Origin: Ketogulonicigenium vulgare WSH-001
Lineage (GTDB): Bacteria; Pseudomonadota; Alphaproteobacteria; Rhodobacterales; Rhodobacteraceae
Direction of reading: 5' to 3'
Assembly: GCF_000223375.1 (NCBI RefSeq)
Contig: NC_017384.1
Location: forward strand, 1,306,097 to 1,370,096
DNA length: 64,000 bases
In this document: piece after piece, positions 18,200 to 28,970 of the stretch
Position numbering within the stretch: position 1 is the first letter of the stretch
How the letters are laid out: each line of letters opens with the position of its first letter
Notes under the pieces: generated by a model
What the model was told of the DNA's origin: nothing
Database searches by the model: none
Seen by the model: the letters and a program-made list of their open reading frames with translations, nothing else
Position numbers and translations under genes: made by a program

Positions 18200-18561
18200 C
18201 CCGCATTCTGGCGATTGACGATTCGCCCACCATTCGCAGCCTTGTGGCACGCGCCCTGCGCGGCGCGGGGTTCGAGGTCTATTTGGCCGCCGACGGGGTC
18301 GAGGGTGTGGGCACATTGATGGATGCCGACCCTGCGCTGATCATCACCGATGTGAATATGCCACGCATGGACGGCTTTGGCGTGATCGAGGCTGTGCGGG
18401 CCAGCAAATCCCATGCCGATGTTCCGATTCTGGTGCTGACCACTGAAAGCGGCGACGATCTAAAGGCCCGCGCCCGCAGCGCAGGGGCTACGGGCTGGCT
18501 GGTGAAACCATTCGAGGATGACAGGCTGATCGCCGTCATTCACCGCGTGCTGGGACGCTAA
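18196..18561 (+). CDS. cheY: CheY-type single-domain response regulator
   Basis: A 121-residue receiver domain that takes phosphate from CheA and, in this family, binds the flagellar switch or acts as a phosphate sink. All key residues are visible: the acidic pair D8-D9 (LAIDDSPT), the acceptor aspartate in IITDVNMPRMDG (about residue 52), the threonine of LVLTTES and the lysine of LVKPFED. The ATG at 18196 overlaps the STAS gene stop, and cheA begins 4 nt after its stop, so it is tightly operonic. A second CheY lies after cheR; which one signals to the motor cannot be told from sequence. Confidence 0.95.
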   Translation: MTRILAIDDSPTIRSLVARALRGAGFEVYLAADGVEGVGTLMDADPALIITDVNMPRMDGFGVIEAVRASKSHADVPILVLTTESGDDLKARARSAGATGWLVKPFEDDRLIAVIHRVLGR

Positions 18562-18565
18562 GGCC

Positions 18566-20575
18566 ATGGCGGATATGGACGAATTACGCAGTCTTTTCTT
18601 TGTCGAATGTGACGAGCTGATGGACAGCCTCGCCGCCGGGCTGCGCCAGATGGAGGCTCCCGGCCATGATAAGGAAACGGTGCACGCCGTTTTTCGCGCC
18701 GTGCATTCGATCAAGGGCGGCGCAGCGGCCTTTGGCCTGAGCACCTTGGTCACATTCGCGCATAGGTTCGAAACGGCGCTGGATCTGATCCGCAGCGATC
18801 AACGCGCGGCCGATGGACAGGTACTGCCGGTGATGCACCGCTCGGCCGATTGTCTGAGCGACCTGATCACCGCCGCGCAGCATGACGCCCCGCATGACGC
18901 GGCGCGGATCGCCGCACTTTTGGCCGAGCTCGACCTGCTGATCGGCACGAAACCCGCGGCGGATCAGACAGGTTTCGTGCCGATCACGCTGGATCTGGCA
19001 CCCTTCGAAGATATGCCAAGCGGCTATCTGATCCGTTTCACGCCGGACGCAGCCTTTTACCGGTCGGGAAACGATCCATACGCACTGCTGACAGCGCTGA
19101 GGCGTTTGGGGCACACAAATACGCTGGTGATTCAGGATGATCTGCCCCCGCTATCGGACTGGAGCGCTGATCAACCAAAGCTGTGCTGGCAGGTCACTCT
19201 GACGGGCGATATCGCCCGCGCCGATATCGATACGGTCTTTGAATTTGTTGAAGATTGCGCGGCACTGCAGATCACCCCCCTGCAAGGCGACACCGCATTC
19301 GCCCCCATCAGTATCGCGCTAGAGCCGCTGGCCATCGCACCATCACAGCCCGAGACAGCGAAGCCCGCGCCCGAAGCCAGCGCAACCATTCGCGTCAGCC
19401 TAGAACGGGTCGACCGGCTGATGAATATGATCGGCGAGTTGGTCATCAAGGAGGCCATGCTCTCTCGCGTCATCCAAACTGCGGGCCTTGCGCAGGATCT
19501 GGACGTCACGGCGGGATTGGATGCGATCCGGCAATTGGCGGGCGATATTCAGGAAAGCGTTATGGCGATCCGCGCCCAGCCCCTGAAACTGGTGTTTCAA
19601 CGCATGCACCGCATCCTGCGCGAGGCGGCAGATGCCACCGGAAAACCCGTGCAACTGATCACCCTTGGCGAGCAGACCGAGGTGGACAAGACCATGATCG
19701 AACGTCTGATGGACCCGCTGACCCACATGATCCGCAACGCCGTCGATCACGGGCTTGAGGATGAGGTGACGCGGCAGCGGCGCGGAAAGCCGCCGCAGGG
19801 CACGATCACCCTGTCCGCCGCGCATCGCTCGGGCCGGGTGCAGATCGAGGTGGCGGATGATGGCGGCGGCATTGACCGCGTGCGGGTACGCCAAATCGCC
19901 GAGGATCGCGGCCTGATCAGCCCCGGCACCCAGCTTACCCCGACCGAGATCGATCAGCTGCTGTTCCTGCCGGGTTTTTCGTCAAAGGCCGAGGTCTCGG
20001 CGATATCAGGGCGCGGGGTCGGGCTTGACGTTGTACGGCGCGAAATTATGGCGCTGGGGGGACGCGTGATGATCACCTCGACCGAGGGGCACGGCACCAC
20101 TTTCGCGATCACCTTGCCGCTGACCCTCGCGGTGCTCGAGGGGATGCTGGTGCAGCTTGGCGCCCAGACAATGGTGCTGCCGATTACATCTGTACAAGAA
20201 ACCCTGCGCCCGACTGCAGCCGAGCTGCACCATTTGGGGCAAAGCGGTCGGATGATTTCAAACCGTGGCGACCTGATCCCGATTATCAGTTTAGGCGCCG
20301 AATTTGGCCACCCTGAACCCGCCCGTCCGCTGACACAGGGCGTACTGATCATTGTGGAAACCGACACCCACAAGCGCGCCGCGCTGCATGTCGATGGCAT
20401 TATTGACCAGCGCCAGGTCGTCATCAAAAGCATCGAGGAAAACTATGGCCGCGTCGCCGGTGTCTCAGCCGCGACCATCTTGGGCGATGGCAAAATCGCC
20501 CTGATTATAGACCCCGAAGAGGTCGTCTTGGCCGCCGCCAGCGACCGCACCCGCACCCTAGCCGCGAGCGCTTGA
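18566..20575 (+). CDS. cheA: Chemotaxis histidine kinase CheA
   Basis: Central kinase of the chemotaxis array. The 669-residue protein has the P1 Hpt domain with the phosphorylated histidine at about H47 (AVHSIKGGAAAFGL). A P2-like linker domain spans about residues 135-250. The P3 dimerisation helices begin at RVSLERVDRLMNMIGELVIK. The P4 ATPase domain carries the N-box MIRNAVDHGLE, the G1 box VADDGGGID and the G2 box SGRGVGLDVVRREI. The P5 CheW-like domain forms the C-terminus. cheW starts within its last codon (4-nt overlap). All catalytic boxes are intact. Confidence 0.97.
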   Translation: MADMDELRSLFFVECDELMDSLAAGLRQMEAPGHDKETVHAVFRAVHSIKGGAAAFGLSTLVTFAHRFETALDLIRSDQRAADGQVLPVMHRSADCLSDLITAAQHDAPHDAARIAALLAELDLLIGTKPAADQTGFVPITLDLAPFEDMPSGYLIRFTPDAAFYRSGNDPYALLTALRRLGHTNTLVIQDDLPPLSDWSADQPKLCWQVTLTGDIARADIDTVFEFVEDCAALQITPLQGDTAFAPISIALEPLAIAPSQPETAKPAPEASATIRVSLERVDRLMNMIGELVIKEAMLSRVIQTAGLAQDLDVTAGLDAIRQLAGDIQESVMAIRAQPLKLVFQRMHRILREAADATGKPVQLITLGEQTEVDKTMIERLMDPLTHMIRNAVDHGLEDEVTRQRRGKPPQGTITLSAAHRSGRVQIEVADDGGGIDRVRVRQIAEDRGLISPGTQLTPTEIDQLLFLPGFSSKAEVSAISGRGVGLDVVRREIMALGGRVMITSTEGHGTTFAITLPLTLAVLEGMLVQLGAQTMVLPITSVQETLRPTAAELHHLGQSGRMISNRGDLIPIISLGAEFGHPEPARPLTQGVLIIVETDTHKRAALHVDGIIDQRQVVIKSIEENYGRVAGVSAATILGDGKIALIIDPEEVVLAAASDRTRTLAASA

Positions 20576-21042
20576 GCATGATTACCTCTATTGCCCCTAA
20601 TTCTGCCGGTAAAAGTGATGTGGTCGCCTTTAAACTGGCGGATCAAGATTTCTGTATCGACATCGGCCTTGTGCGCGAAATTCGCGGCTGGGCGCCTGCA
20701 ACGCTGCTGCCCCACGCGCCCGATTACATCAAAGGCGTGATCAATCTGCGCGGCGCGGTTGTCGCGGTGGTTGATCTGGCCGCGCGTCTTGGCTTTGGGC
20801 CCACCGCCCCCTCAGATCGCCACGTCATCATCATCGTGCTGTATGAGGGGCGCGTCGTCGGCCTGCTGGCGGAACTCGTGTCCGATATCGTGACGCTGGA
20901 CGAGGCGCAGATGCGCGCTGTACCCGATATCGCGTCGGACCCCTCGCGCGAGTTTCTGTCCGGCATGGCGACATTCGATGATGGCCGCATTTTACGCAAG
21001 ATTGACCTGGCGCAGCTGCTGCCGCGCACAGCGGGGGTCTAG
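20572..21042 (+). CDS. cheW: Coupling protein CheW
   Basis: Links chemoreceptors to CheA in the signalling array. The 156-residue protein is a single CheW domain: FKLADQDFCIDIGLVREIRG opens the fold, YIKGVINLRGAVVAVVDLAARLG is the conserved binding-groove segment, and VGLLAELVSDIVTLDE follows. It overlaps cheA by 4 nt and is followed by cheR after 3 nt. No extra domain is present. Confidence 0.96.
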   Translation: MSMITSIAPNSAGKSDVVAFKLADQDFCIDIGLVREIRGWAPATLLPHAPDYIKGVINLRGAVVAVVDLAARLGFGPTAPSDRHVIIIVLYEGRVVGLLAELVSDIVTLDEAQMRAVPDIASDPSREFLSGMATFDDGRILRKIDLAQLLPRTAGV

Positions 21043-21045
21043 GCG

Positions 21046-21882
21046 ATGATTGGCACAATGCCCGTAATGAGCCCCGATCAATTCGGCAAGCTGGCGAAAA
21101 TCGTCCACAATGATACTGGCATCGTCCTGTCCGCAGCGAAGCAAGGCCTGCTGGTGGCGCGGCTGACCAAACGCCTGCGCGCGCTGAATATCGCGGATTT
21201 CGCCGCCTATTGCCGGTATTTAGATAGCGACAGCGGCCTGGCCGAGCGGCAAAATTTGCTATCGGCGATCACCACGAATGTGACCGCCTTTTTCCGCGAG
21301 GAGCATCACTTCACCGCGCTTGCCCGCGACGTGTTGCCCCCGCTGATGGCCCGCGCCCGTGCAGGTGGCCGCGTCCGGCTGTGGTCGGCGGCCTGCTCGA
21401 CCGGCGAGGAGCCCTATTCCATCGCCATGACCGTGCTGGATGCCTTTCCCGAGGCTGCGCGCCACGATCTGCTGATCCTTGCGACGGATATCGACCCGCA
21501 GGTGGTCGCCGCGGCCGAAGGTGGTGTATACACGCGCGATGCGATCACCCCCATCGGCGCGCCCCGGCTGCGCAAATATTTCGATGAAACCACCACCGGC
21601 TTTCAGGTAAAGCCCGTGATATCGGCGATCATGCGGTTTGGTACGCTGAACCTGCACCAACCCTGGCCCTTCAAAGGCGGGTTTGATGTCATTTTTTGCC
21701 GGAATGTCGTGATCTATTTCGACAGCGAGATGCGGCGCAGCCTGTGGCAGCGCTTTGCCGACGGCATCACGCCGGGCGGCACCTTGTTCATCGGTCATTC
21801 CGAACGGGTCGACGGCCCCGCCGCCCCACATTTCCAGATCAGCGGCGCGACGCAATATCGGCGCACAGCAGCCGCCCATTGA
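21046..21882 (+). CDS. cheR: Chemoreceptor methyltransferase CheR
   Basis: Uses S-adenosylmethionine to methylate receptor glutamates. The 278-residue protein has the N-terminal all-alpha domain (LAKIVHNDTGIVLSAAKQGLLVARL...). The SAM-binding domain contains LWSAACSTGEEPYSIAM (motif I), LATDIDPQVVAAAEGGVY and DVIFCRNVVIYFDSEMRR. ITTNVTAFFREEHHF is the typical T-x-F-FRE signature. Starts at 21046, 21061 or 21067 are possible; 21046 lies 3 nt after the cheW stop. It matches CheR in length and arrangement. Confidence 0.96.
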   Translation: MIGTMPVMSPDQFGKLAKIVHNDTGIVLSAAKQGLLVARLTKRLRALNIADFAAYCRYLDSDSGLAERQNLLSAITTNVTAFFREEHHFTALARDVLPPLMARARAGGRVRLWSAACSTGEEPYSIAMTVLDAFPEAARHDLLILATDIDPQVVAAAEGGVYTRDAITPIGAPRLRKYFDETTTGFQVKPVISAIMRFGTLNLHQPWPFKGGFDVIFCRNVVIYFDSEMRRSLWQRFADGITPGGTLFIGHSERVDGPAAPHFQISGATQYRRTAAAH

Positions 21883-21898
21883 TTGAAAAGGACAGTCT

Positions 21899-22288
21899 AT
21901 GCCATTGAAATCAAGTCTTCATGTCATGGTGGTCGACGATATGACCGTCAGCCGGGCGCTGATCGAACAGGCGCTGGATTGGGCCGGTATCACCAAGGTC
22001 CAATATGAGGCGAATGGCGAAAAGGCCCTGCGCCGCCTTGTGGCCGCGCCGGTACATCTGGTGATTTCGGATTATAATATGCCCGGTATGGATGGGTTAG
22101 AGCTGCTTGAGGGACTGCGGGCCAACCGCTCGACCCAGCGGATCGGGTTCATCCTGATCACCGGCACCGCCAGTAAAGAGCTGATCGACCGCGGCCGTGC
22201 GGCGGGCATGAATAATTTCATCGCCAAGCCTTTCACCAAAGAGGCTTTGCTGCACTGCATCGAGGCCGTCACAGGAAAACTGCAATGA
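21899..22288 (+). CDS. Second CheY-type response regulator
   Basis: A 129-residue receiver with the acidic pair VVDDMTVSR, the acceptor in LVISDYNMPGMDGLELL, the threonine in LITGTAS and the lysine in FIAKPFTKE. An AAAGGA Shine-Dalgarno precedes the ATG. It differs considerably from the first CheY at 18196. Alphaproteobacterial che systems often use one CheY for the motor and another as a phosphate sink, and the gene's coupling (4-nt overlap) with the small protein downstream hints at a functional pair. Confidence 0.94.
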   Translation: MPLKSSLHVMVVDDMTVSRALIEQALDWAGITKVQYEANGEKALRRLVAAPVHLVISDYNMPGMDGLELLEGLRANRSTQRIGFILITGTASKELIDRGRAAGMNNFIAKPFTKEALLHCIEAVTGKLQ

Positions 22289-22626
22289 ACCGTGAAGACA
22301 TCGCCCCCGTCCTGCGCCGTGCCGCGATCGAGGCGGACGGTCTGGCCCGTGACCTGCGCGCGCTAGATGCCGATATCGGGCAGCTTTTGGCGCAGCTTGG
22401 GCCGGAATATGACAGCGACATCCATGCCGCTGACCTGATCCGGCAGACGGCCAGCGGGCTGGCCAGCTTTTTGCGCGATCTGGCCGCGACCACGGGCAAG
22501 GACGGGGCCTGCGATGCTGTCAGCGCGGTGCAGAACCTGACGATGCGGGCGCAGGCGGCGCGGCTTTCAGGAACCGCCCGGCCCGCTATGCCCGCCAAAA
22601 GCGAATGCGATTTGTGGCTGGACTGA
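22285..22626 (+). CDS. Small helical protein at the end of the che operon, with a DxxxQ motif
   Basis: A 113-residue protein with no assigned family. Its start overlaps the cheY2 stop by 4 nt, so it is translated with that response regulator. It is predicted mostly alpha-helical from its Ala/Leu/Arg-rich heptad-like composition. Residues 50-54 read DLIRQ, in the context SDIHAADLIRQTASGLASF, matching the DxxxQ pattern that CheZ-type CheY-P phosphatases use for catalysis. This makes a phosphatase role plausible but unproven. The C-terminal end is ECDLWLD. The stop abuts the last codon of the convergent glmS with no spacer. Confidence 0.7.
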   Translation: MNREDIAPVLRRAAIEADGLARDLRALDADIGQLLAQLGPEYDSDIHAADLIRQTASGLASFLRDLAATTGKDGACDAVSAVQNLTMRAQAARLSGTARPAMPAKSECDLWLD

Positions 22627-24438
<1,812 letters not shown>

Positions 24439-24567
24439 ATCACGCTCCTAACGGGTTGCTTTGGGCTTGTAATTGGCAGGCCGCATGCCGCCAAGGGCAG
24501 GCTTGACTTCGCAGGCCGAAAGTCGCCCCTTTTGAAATAGTGAATCGCCTTTCAGAAAGGGAACAGC

Positions 24568-25806
24568 ATGAGCTTTGAGACCGAAGTTGAAGAGCGCTTG
24601 ATCCGTTATGCCGCCATCGACAGCCAAAGCGACGCAGATAGCCCCAGCCAGCCCAGCACCGCGATCCAGTTGAACCTGCTGTCCTTGCTGCGCGACGAGT
24701 TGATCACCATTGGCGCGTCTGACGTGCAACTGACGGATTACGGCACCGTGCTGGCCACGATCCCCGGCAATACCGACGCACCGACCATCGGCCTATTGGC
24801 GCATGTGGACACCGCACCGCAGTTCAATGCGGTGGGCGTAAAGCCTCGCGTCCTGCGCGGATATAACGGCGGTGATATCACTTATCCTGACAATGCCGAT
24901 CTGGTACTGTCGCCCAAAGAATATCCCTATCTGGCTGAAAAGGTTGGCGATGATATCATCACAGCTTCGGGCACGACCCTGCTGGGGGCGGATGACAAGG
25001 CGGGCGTTGCGATCATTATGACCGCCGCGCGTCACCTGTTGACCAATCCCGGTGTCAAACATGGCCCGATCCGCATCGCCTTTACCCCCGACGAGGAAAT
25101 CGGCCGCGGCGTAGATGCCCGCCTGCCCGCTGATCTGGCTGCCGATTTCGCCTATACATTCGATGGCGGCGCGATTGGCGAGATTGAGTATGAAAGCTTT
25201 TCGGCGGACGCGGCCGAGATCATCGTCAAGGGCGTCTCGATCCACCCCGGTCTGGCCAAGGATAAGCTGGTCAACGCGATCCACCTTGCATCGAAAATCA
25301 TTGCAACCCTGCCGCAAGCCGTGATGACGCCCGAGACAACGGACGACCGCGCGGGCTTTATCCATGCGACCGAGATGACCGGCGGCTCGTCCGAGATGAA
25401 GATCAACCTGATCCTGCGCGATTTCGAGCTGGACGGCCTCGCGGCCAAGCGCAACATCGTGCAGCAGGTCTGCAATGCCGTCGCCGCGACCGAGCCGCGC
25501 GCCGCGATCACCTGCAATTTCCGCGCCCAATACCGCAATATGCGCTACTGGCTGGAAAAAGACATGACCCCGGTAGAACTGGCGCGCAAGGCCAGCCGCA
25601 GCCTGGGCGTCACGCCGATTTCGGTGCCGATCCGCGGTGGCACCGATGGCTCGCGCCTGACAGAGATGGGCGTGCCGACCCCTAACCTGTTCACAGGTAT
25701 GCAAAATATCCATGGGCCGCTGGAATGGGTCTCGGTGCAGGATATGGCGCTGGGGACGCGGTTCTGCCTTGCGCTGGTCGAGGAGGCTGCAAAGGCCGGG
25801 GCGTAA
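24568..25806 (+). CDS. pepT: Peptidase T (tripeptide aminopeptidase)
   Basis: Zinc M20 metallopeptidase that releases the N-terminal residue from tripeptides in the cytoplasm. The 412-residue protein has the metal-binding motifs LLAHVDTAP (H79, D81), LLGADDKAG, TPDEEIGRG, TFDGGAIGEIEYESF and NIHGPLEWV, in the order and spacing typical of PepT. The ATG has AAAGGGAA upstream. It is convergent with the patB-like gene, with a GC-rich hairpin between them. The gene may be independent of the neighbouring peptide-import locus, although a tripeptidase beside a peptide transporter is suggestive. Confidence 0.95.
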   Translation: MSFETEVEERLIRYAAIDSQSDADSPSQPSTAIQLNLLSLLRDELITIGASDVQLTDYGTVLATIPGNTDAPTIGLLAHVDTAPQFNAVGVKPRVLRGYNGGDITYPDNADLVLSPKEYPYLAEKVGDDIITASGTTLLGADDKAGVAIIMTAARHLLTNPGVKHGPIRIAFTPDEEIGRGVDARLPADLAADFAYTFDGGAIGEIEYESFSADAAEIIVKGVSIHPGLAKDKLVNAIHLASKIIATLPQAVMTPETTDDRAGFIHATEMTGGSSEMKINLILRDFELDGLAAKRNIVQQVCNAVAATEPRAAITCNFRAQYRNMRYWLEKDMTPVELARKASRSLGVTPISVPIRGGTDGSRLTEMGVPTPNLFTGMQNIHGPLEWVSVQDMALGTRFCLALVEEAAKAGA

Positions 25807-25814
25807 CCCCGGCC
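25794..25814. terminator. GC-rich hairpin between convergent pepT and patB-like genes
   Basis: Stem GGCCGGGG (25794-25801) with CCCCGGCC (25807-25814), loop of 5, overlapping the pepT stop codon. No T-run follows on the plus strand; on the minus strand only TTT follows. It may serve as a weak bidirectional terminator or 3' stabiliser. Confidence 0.45.
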
Positions 25815-25819
25815 CAAGC

Positions 25820-27031
25820 TTAACGGGTATTGCGCTGGACCGCCTCGGCCATGCGGTCGATCATTTCGTCGATGATCACGCGCGAGGTCGCAAAGTTCAG
25901 CCGCACCAGACGTTCGGCGCCGGGCAGGAAATTCTCGCCAGGCGAAAAGCCGATACGGGCATGCGTGTGGAAGAAATCAAACGCGGTGCCCGACAGGCCC
26001 AGATCGCTGCAATCAAGCCACGTCAGATAGGTTGCCTCGGGTTTCTTCATACGGATCATGGGGATATCACGCGTGATCCGTGTATACACATGATCGCGCA
26101 TCGCGCTTAGATGCGCGATCAGACCGCAGAGCCAATCGCTGCTATCCTGCCACGCCGCGACAGTTGCGTCGATCCCCAGCGAGTTGACCGAACCGACCAC
26201 GCGCGCGGGGAAATGCCGCTCGAACCGGGCTTTCAGGGCTTCGGTGCCGAAATTGATCACGGCGGTGCGCAGGCCGGGGATGTTAAAGCTTTTGGTGGCG
26301 GAATTCAGCGTGATCGTACGCGCCTCGGCGGCAGGGCCCAGCGCGGCGAACGGCAGATGCGTGTTGCCCGCATAGATCAGATCCGAATGGATCTCGTCCG
26401 ACAGCACCAGCAGATCATGCTTTTGCGCGAAGGCCAGCACGGCCTGCAACTCGGCCCGGCTGAATACGCGGCCGGTGGGGTTTTGCGGATTGCACAGGAT
26501 CAGCATCCGCGTGCTGGGCGGCATCGTCGCGGCAAGCTGATCCAGATCAAAGACATAGCCGTCGCCCTCGGGTTTCATCGGCATCGGCACGAAACTGCGG
26601 CCGGTGTCGTTCACGGCGGCGCGAAAGGGCGGATAGTTCGGCACCTGCACGATGACGCCATCGCCGGGCTGGGTGAAGGCCATAACGGAGGCAAAGGTCG
26701 CCTGAACCAGATCGGCGATCGCCATGCTAAGGTCGGCCTGCGCCTCCCAGCCATAGAGCCCCTTCATCCGGTGGGCAAAGGCCTCGAGCACGGCGCGATC
26801 CGCCTTTTTGCCGTCACGCATCGGATAGCCATAATCCTCGGCATCGACCGATGCGCGGATCGCGGCCTGAATGGCGGGGGCCACGCGAAAATCCATATCG
26901 GCGACAAAGGCGGGAATGACATCAGGGTCATATTGCCGCCATTTTGCATTACGGCGGGCCAAAAGCGCGGGGCGATCATAGGCGAAATCAGCCTCGAAGG
27001 CGGCGGCGGTCATCGTCATTTGCGTATCCAT
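25820..27031 (-). CDS. MalY/PatB-family PLP-dependent C-S lyase or aminotransferase
   Basis: A 403-residue fold-type I PLP enzyme. The Schiff-base lysine is K247 in LNSATKSFNIPGL, the MalY/PatB signature. Other family motifs are NPQNPTGRVF (about 181-190), LSDEIHSDLIY and the C-terminal arginine in RLNFATSR. Members cleave C-S bonds of cystathionine, cysteine S-conjugates or related amino acids; the exact substrate cannot be read. It starts at ATG 27031 with AAGGAA 5 nt upstream and follows the dppF-like ATPase by 9 nt, so it is the last gene of the leftward transporter operon. This context points to cleavage of a sulfur-containing amino acid brought in as a peptide. Confidence 0.88.
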   Translation of the reverse strand: MDTQMTMTAAAFEADFAYDRPALLARRNAKWRQYDPDVIPAFVADMDFRVAPAIQAAIRASVDAEDYGYPMRDGKKADRAVLEAFAHRMKGLYGWEAQADLSMAIADLVQATFASVMAFTQPGDGVIVQVPNYPPFRAAVNDTGRSFVPMPMKPEGDGYVFDLDQLAATMPPSTRMLILCNPQNPTGRVFSRAELQAVLAFAQKHDLLVLSDEIHSDLIYAGNTHLPFAALGPAAEARTITLNSATKSFNIPGLRTAVINFGTEALKARFERHFPARVVGSVNSLGIDATVAAWQDSSDWLCGLIAHLSAMRDHVYTRITRDIPMIRMKKPEATYLTWLDCSDLGLSGTAFDFFHTHARIGFSPGENFLPGAERLVRLNFATSRVIIDEMIDRMAEAVQRNTR

Positions 27032-27040
27032 TTCAATTCC

Positions 27041-27973
27041 TTAGGCCAGATGGCAGGCAACTTCAGCGCCATCAGCCATTTTACGCAGCGCGGGGGCATC
27101 AAAGCCGCAGCGCTCGACCGCGACGGGGCAGCGGGCGCGGAAACGGCAGCCAATTTCGGGGATGCCGCGCCCGATTTCGCCCGCGATTTTCGTGGTGATT
27201 TTCTTGCTGGGGTCCGTGGACGGCACCGAGGCCAGCAGCGCGCGCGTATAGGGGTGGCGCGGCGTTTTCCACAGCGTTTCCTGATCCGCGGCCTCGACGA
27301 TCTTGCCCAGATACATGACCAGCACCCGGTCGGAAAAATACCGCACCACCGAAAGATCATGGCTGATGAACAAAAAGGCCAGACCAAAGTCGCGCTTCAG
27401 ATCGACCAGCAGGTTCAGGATCTGCGCCTGGATCGACAGGTCGAGGGCCGAGACAGGCTCATCGCAAACCACCAGATCCGGGCGCAGGATCAGCGCGCGG
27501 GCAATGCCGACACGCTGCCGCTGGCCGCCCGAAAACTCATGCGGAAAGCGGTGCAGCGCCGCCGTCGAAAAGCCGATCGTCTCGGCGATTTCGTTGATCG
27601 CGCGCGCCCGCGCGCCCGCATCACTGACGCCGTGGACCTTCAGCGGCGTATCCAACATGCTCCAGACGGTTTGACGCGGGTTCAGGCTGGCGAACGGGTC
27701 TTGAAAGACCATCTGCACCTTTTTGCGCATCGGCCGCAGCTGGTTTTCGGGCAGTTTGGCGATATCGGTACCGGCCAGTTTGATCTTGCCATCCGCCGGG
27801 TCGATCAGGCGCATGATGGTCTTGCCCAGCGTGGATTTACCGCAGCCGGATTCGCCCACCAGACCCACCGTCTCATTGGGCGCTACGCTGAATGACACAT
27901 CATCCACAGCATAGAACATCTTGCCCTTGACCTTATAGGCCGTGCGCAGATTTTCGACTTCAAGCAGAGACAT
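27041..27973 (-). CDS. Peptide ABC importer, ATPase subunit (OppF/DppF type)
   Basis: A 310-residue ATPase that drives oligopeptide/dipeptide uptake with its partner encoded just upstream. Walker A is GESGCGKST, the Q-loop VFQDPFASLNPRQ, the signature FSGGQRQRVGIARAL, Walker B VVCDEPVSALD and the H-loop ISHDLSVV. The C-terminal region has PRHPYTRALLASVP and the four-cysteine-like tail CRFRARCPVAVERC typical of OppD/F. Its start lies 14 nt inside the end of the preceding ATPase gene. Confidence 0.95.
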   Translation of the reverse strand: MSLLEVENLRTAYKVKGKMFYAVDDVSFSVAPNETVGLVGESGCGKSTLGKTIMRLIDPADGKIKLAGTDIAKLPENQLRPMRKKVQMVFQDPFASLNPRQTVWSMLDTPLKVHGVSDAGARARAINEIAETIGFSTAALHRFPHEFSGGQRQRVGIARALILRPDLVVCDEPVSALDLSIQAQILNLLVDLKRDFGLAFLFISHDLSVVRYFSDRVLVMYLGKIVEAADQETLWKTPRHPYTRALLASVPSTDPSKKITTKIAGEIGRGIPEIGCRFRARCPVAVERCGFDAPALRKMADGAEVACHLA

Positions 27974-28970
27974 GCGCAGCTCCTGTCAGCAGGTCGCGGC
28001 CTGCGGCATCAAGGCGGTAGCAGGCCGCGCGCCAATCGGGGGCGACATCCTGCAATTCGGGTGGGGTCAGGCGGCATTCAGGCGCCGCATAGGGACAACG
28101 CGGGGCAAAGGCGCAGCCCTGCTCGCCCAGCGCGGAATGGACGGTGCCTTTGATCTCGGTCAGGCGGCGCTGGGTATAGTGCCAGCCCTCCTCGACCGAG
28201 GAATTGATCAGGCCTTGCGAATAGGGGTGACGCGGGCCGGTAAAGAACGGTTTGATCGGGGCCTGTTCGGCAATCCGGCCCGAATACATCACCGCCACGC
28301 GGTCGGCCCATTGCGCCACAGCGCCAAGGTCATGCGTGATCAGCAGCATGGCCATCGACAGTTTCGAGCAAAGATCCTCGAGCAGATCCATGACTTGGGC
28401 CTGAATGGTCACATCGAGGGCGGTGGTCGGCTCGTCCGCGATCAGCAGGCGCGGGTTGCAGGCGATGGCCATGGCGATCATGACCCGCTGGCGCATCCCG
28501 CCCGAAAAGTTATGCGGATACATCTTGGCCCGCTCGCGCGGATTGGCGATCCCCACCAGATCCAGCAGATCCAGCACGCGTTCATCGGCGGCTTTTCTGG
28601 ATATCTTTTCGTGGCTACGGATGTTCTCGGCCACTTGCAGGCCGATGGGCAGCACGGGGTTCAGCGAGGTCATCGGCTCTTGCAGGATCAGCGCGATGCC
28701 CTTGCCGCGGATGCGGCGCAGTTGCCACGCGGGCAAGGTCGCCAGATCCAGCCCGTCAAAGATCACCTGCCCGTCCTTGATCGCCGCGCCTTGCGGCAGA
28801 AGGCGCAGGATGGAAAAGGCGGTCAGCGACTTGCCGCAACCGGATTCGCCGACCAGCGCGACCTTTTCGCCCTCGTGGATCTGCAGGTTGATGCCTTTGA
28901 CAATATCGACCGAGGGGAAGCCCACCTTCAGGTTCAGCAGTTCCAGCACGGGGGTCTTGGTGGGGGACAT
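27960..28970 (-). CDS. Peptide ABC importer, ATPase subunit (OppD/DppD type)
   Basis: A 336-residue ATPase, second of the heterodimer. Walker A is GESGCGKSLT, the Q-loop ILQEPMTSLNPVL, the signature FSGGMRQRVMIAMAI, Walker B LLIADEPTTALD and the H-loop ITHDLGAV. The C-terminal segment GPRHPYSQGLINS and the cysteine cluster CAFAPRCPYAAPEC fit the OppD branch. Its ATG shares one base with the stop of the dppC-like gene (TGATG). Confidence 0.95.
   Translation of the reverse strand: MSPTKTPVLELLNLKVGFPSVDIVKGINLQIHEGEKVALVGESGCGKSLTAFSILRLLPQGAAIKDGQVIFDGLDLATLPAWQLRRIRGKGIALILQEPMTSLNPVLPIGLQVAENIRSHEKISRKAADERVLDLLDLVGIANPRERAKMYPHNFSGGMRQRVMIAMAIACNPRLLIADEPTTALDVTIQAQVMDLLEDLCSKLSMAMLLITHDLGAVAQWADRVAVMYSGRIAEQAPIKPFFTGPRHPYSQGLINSSVEEGWHYTQRRLTEIKGTVHSALGEQGCAFAPRCPYAAPECRLTPPELQDVAPDWRAACYRLDAAGRDLLTGAAHVSA

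Noticed and set aside
26111-27895. A 594-codon plus-strand frame opposite the C-S lyase and ATPase genes
   Set aside because: Shadow of two well-supported minus-strand genes with clear catalytic motifs.
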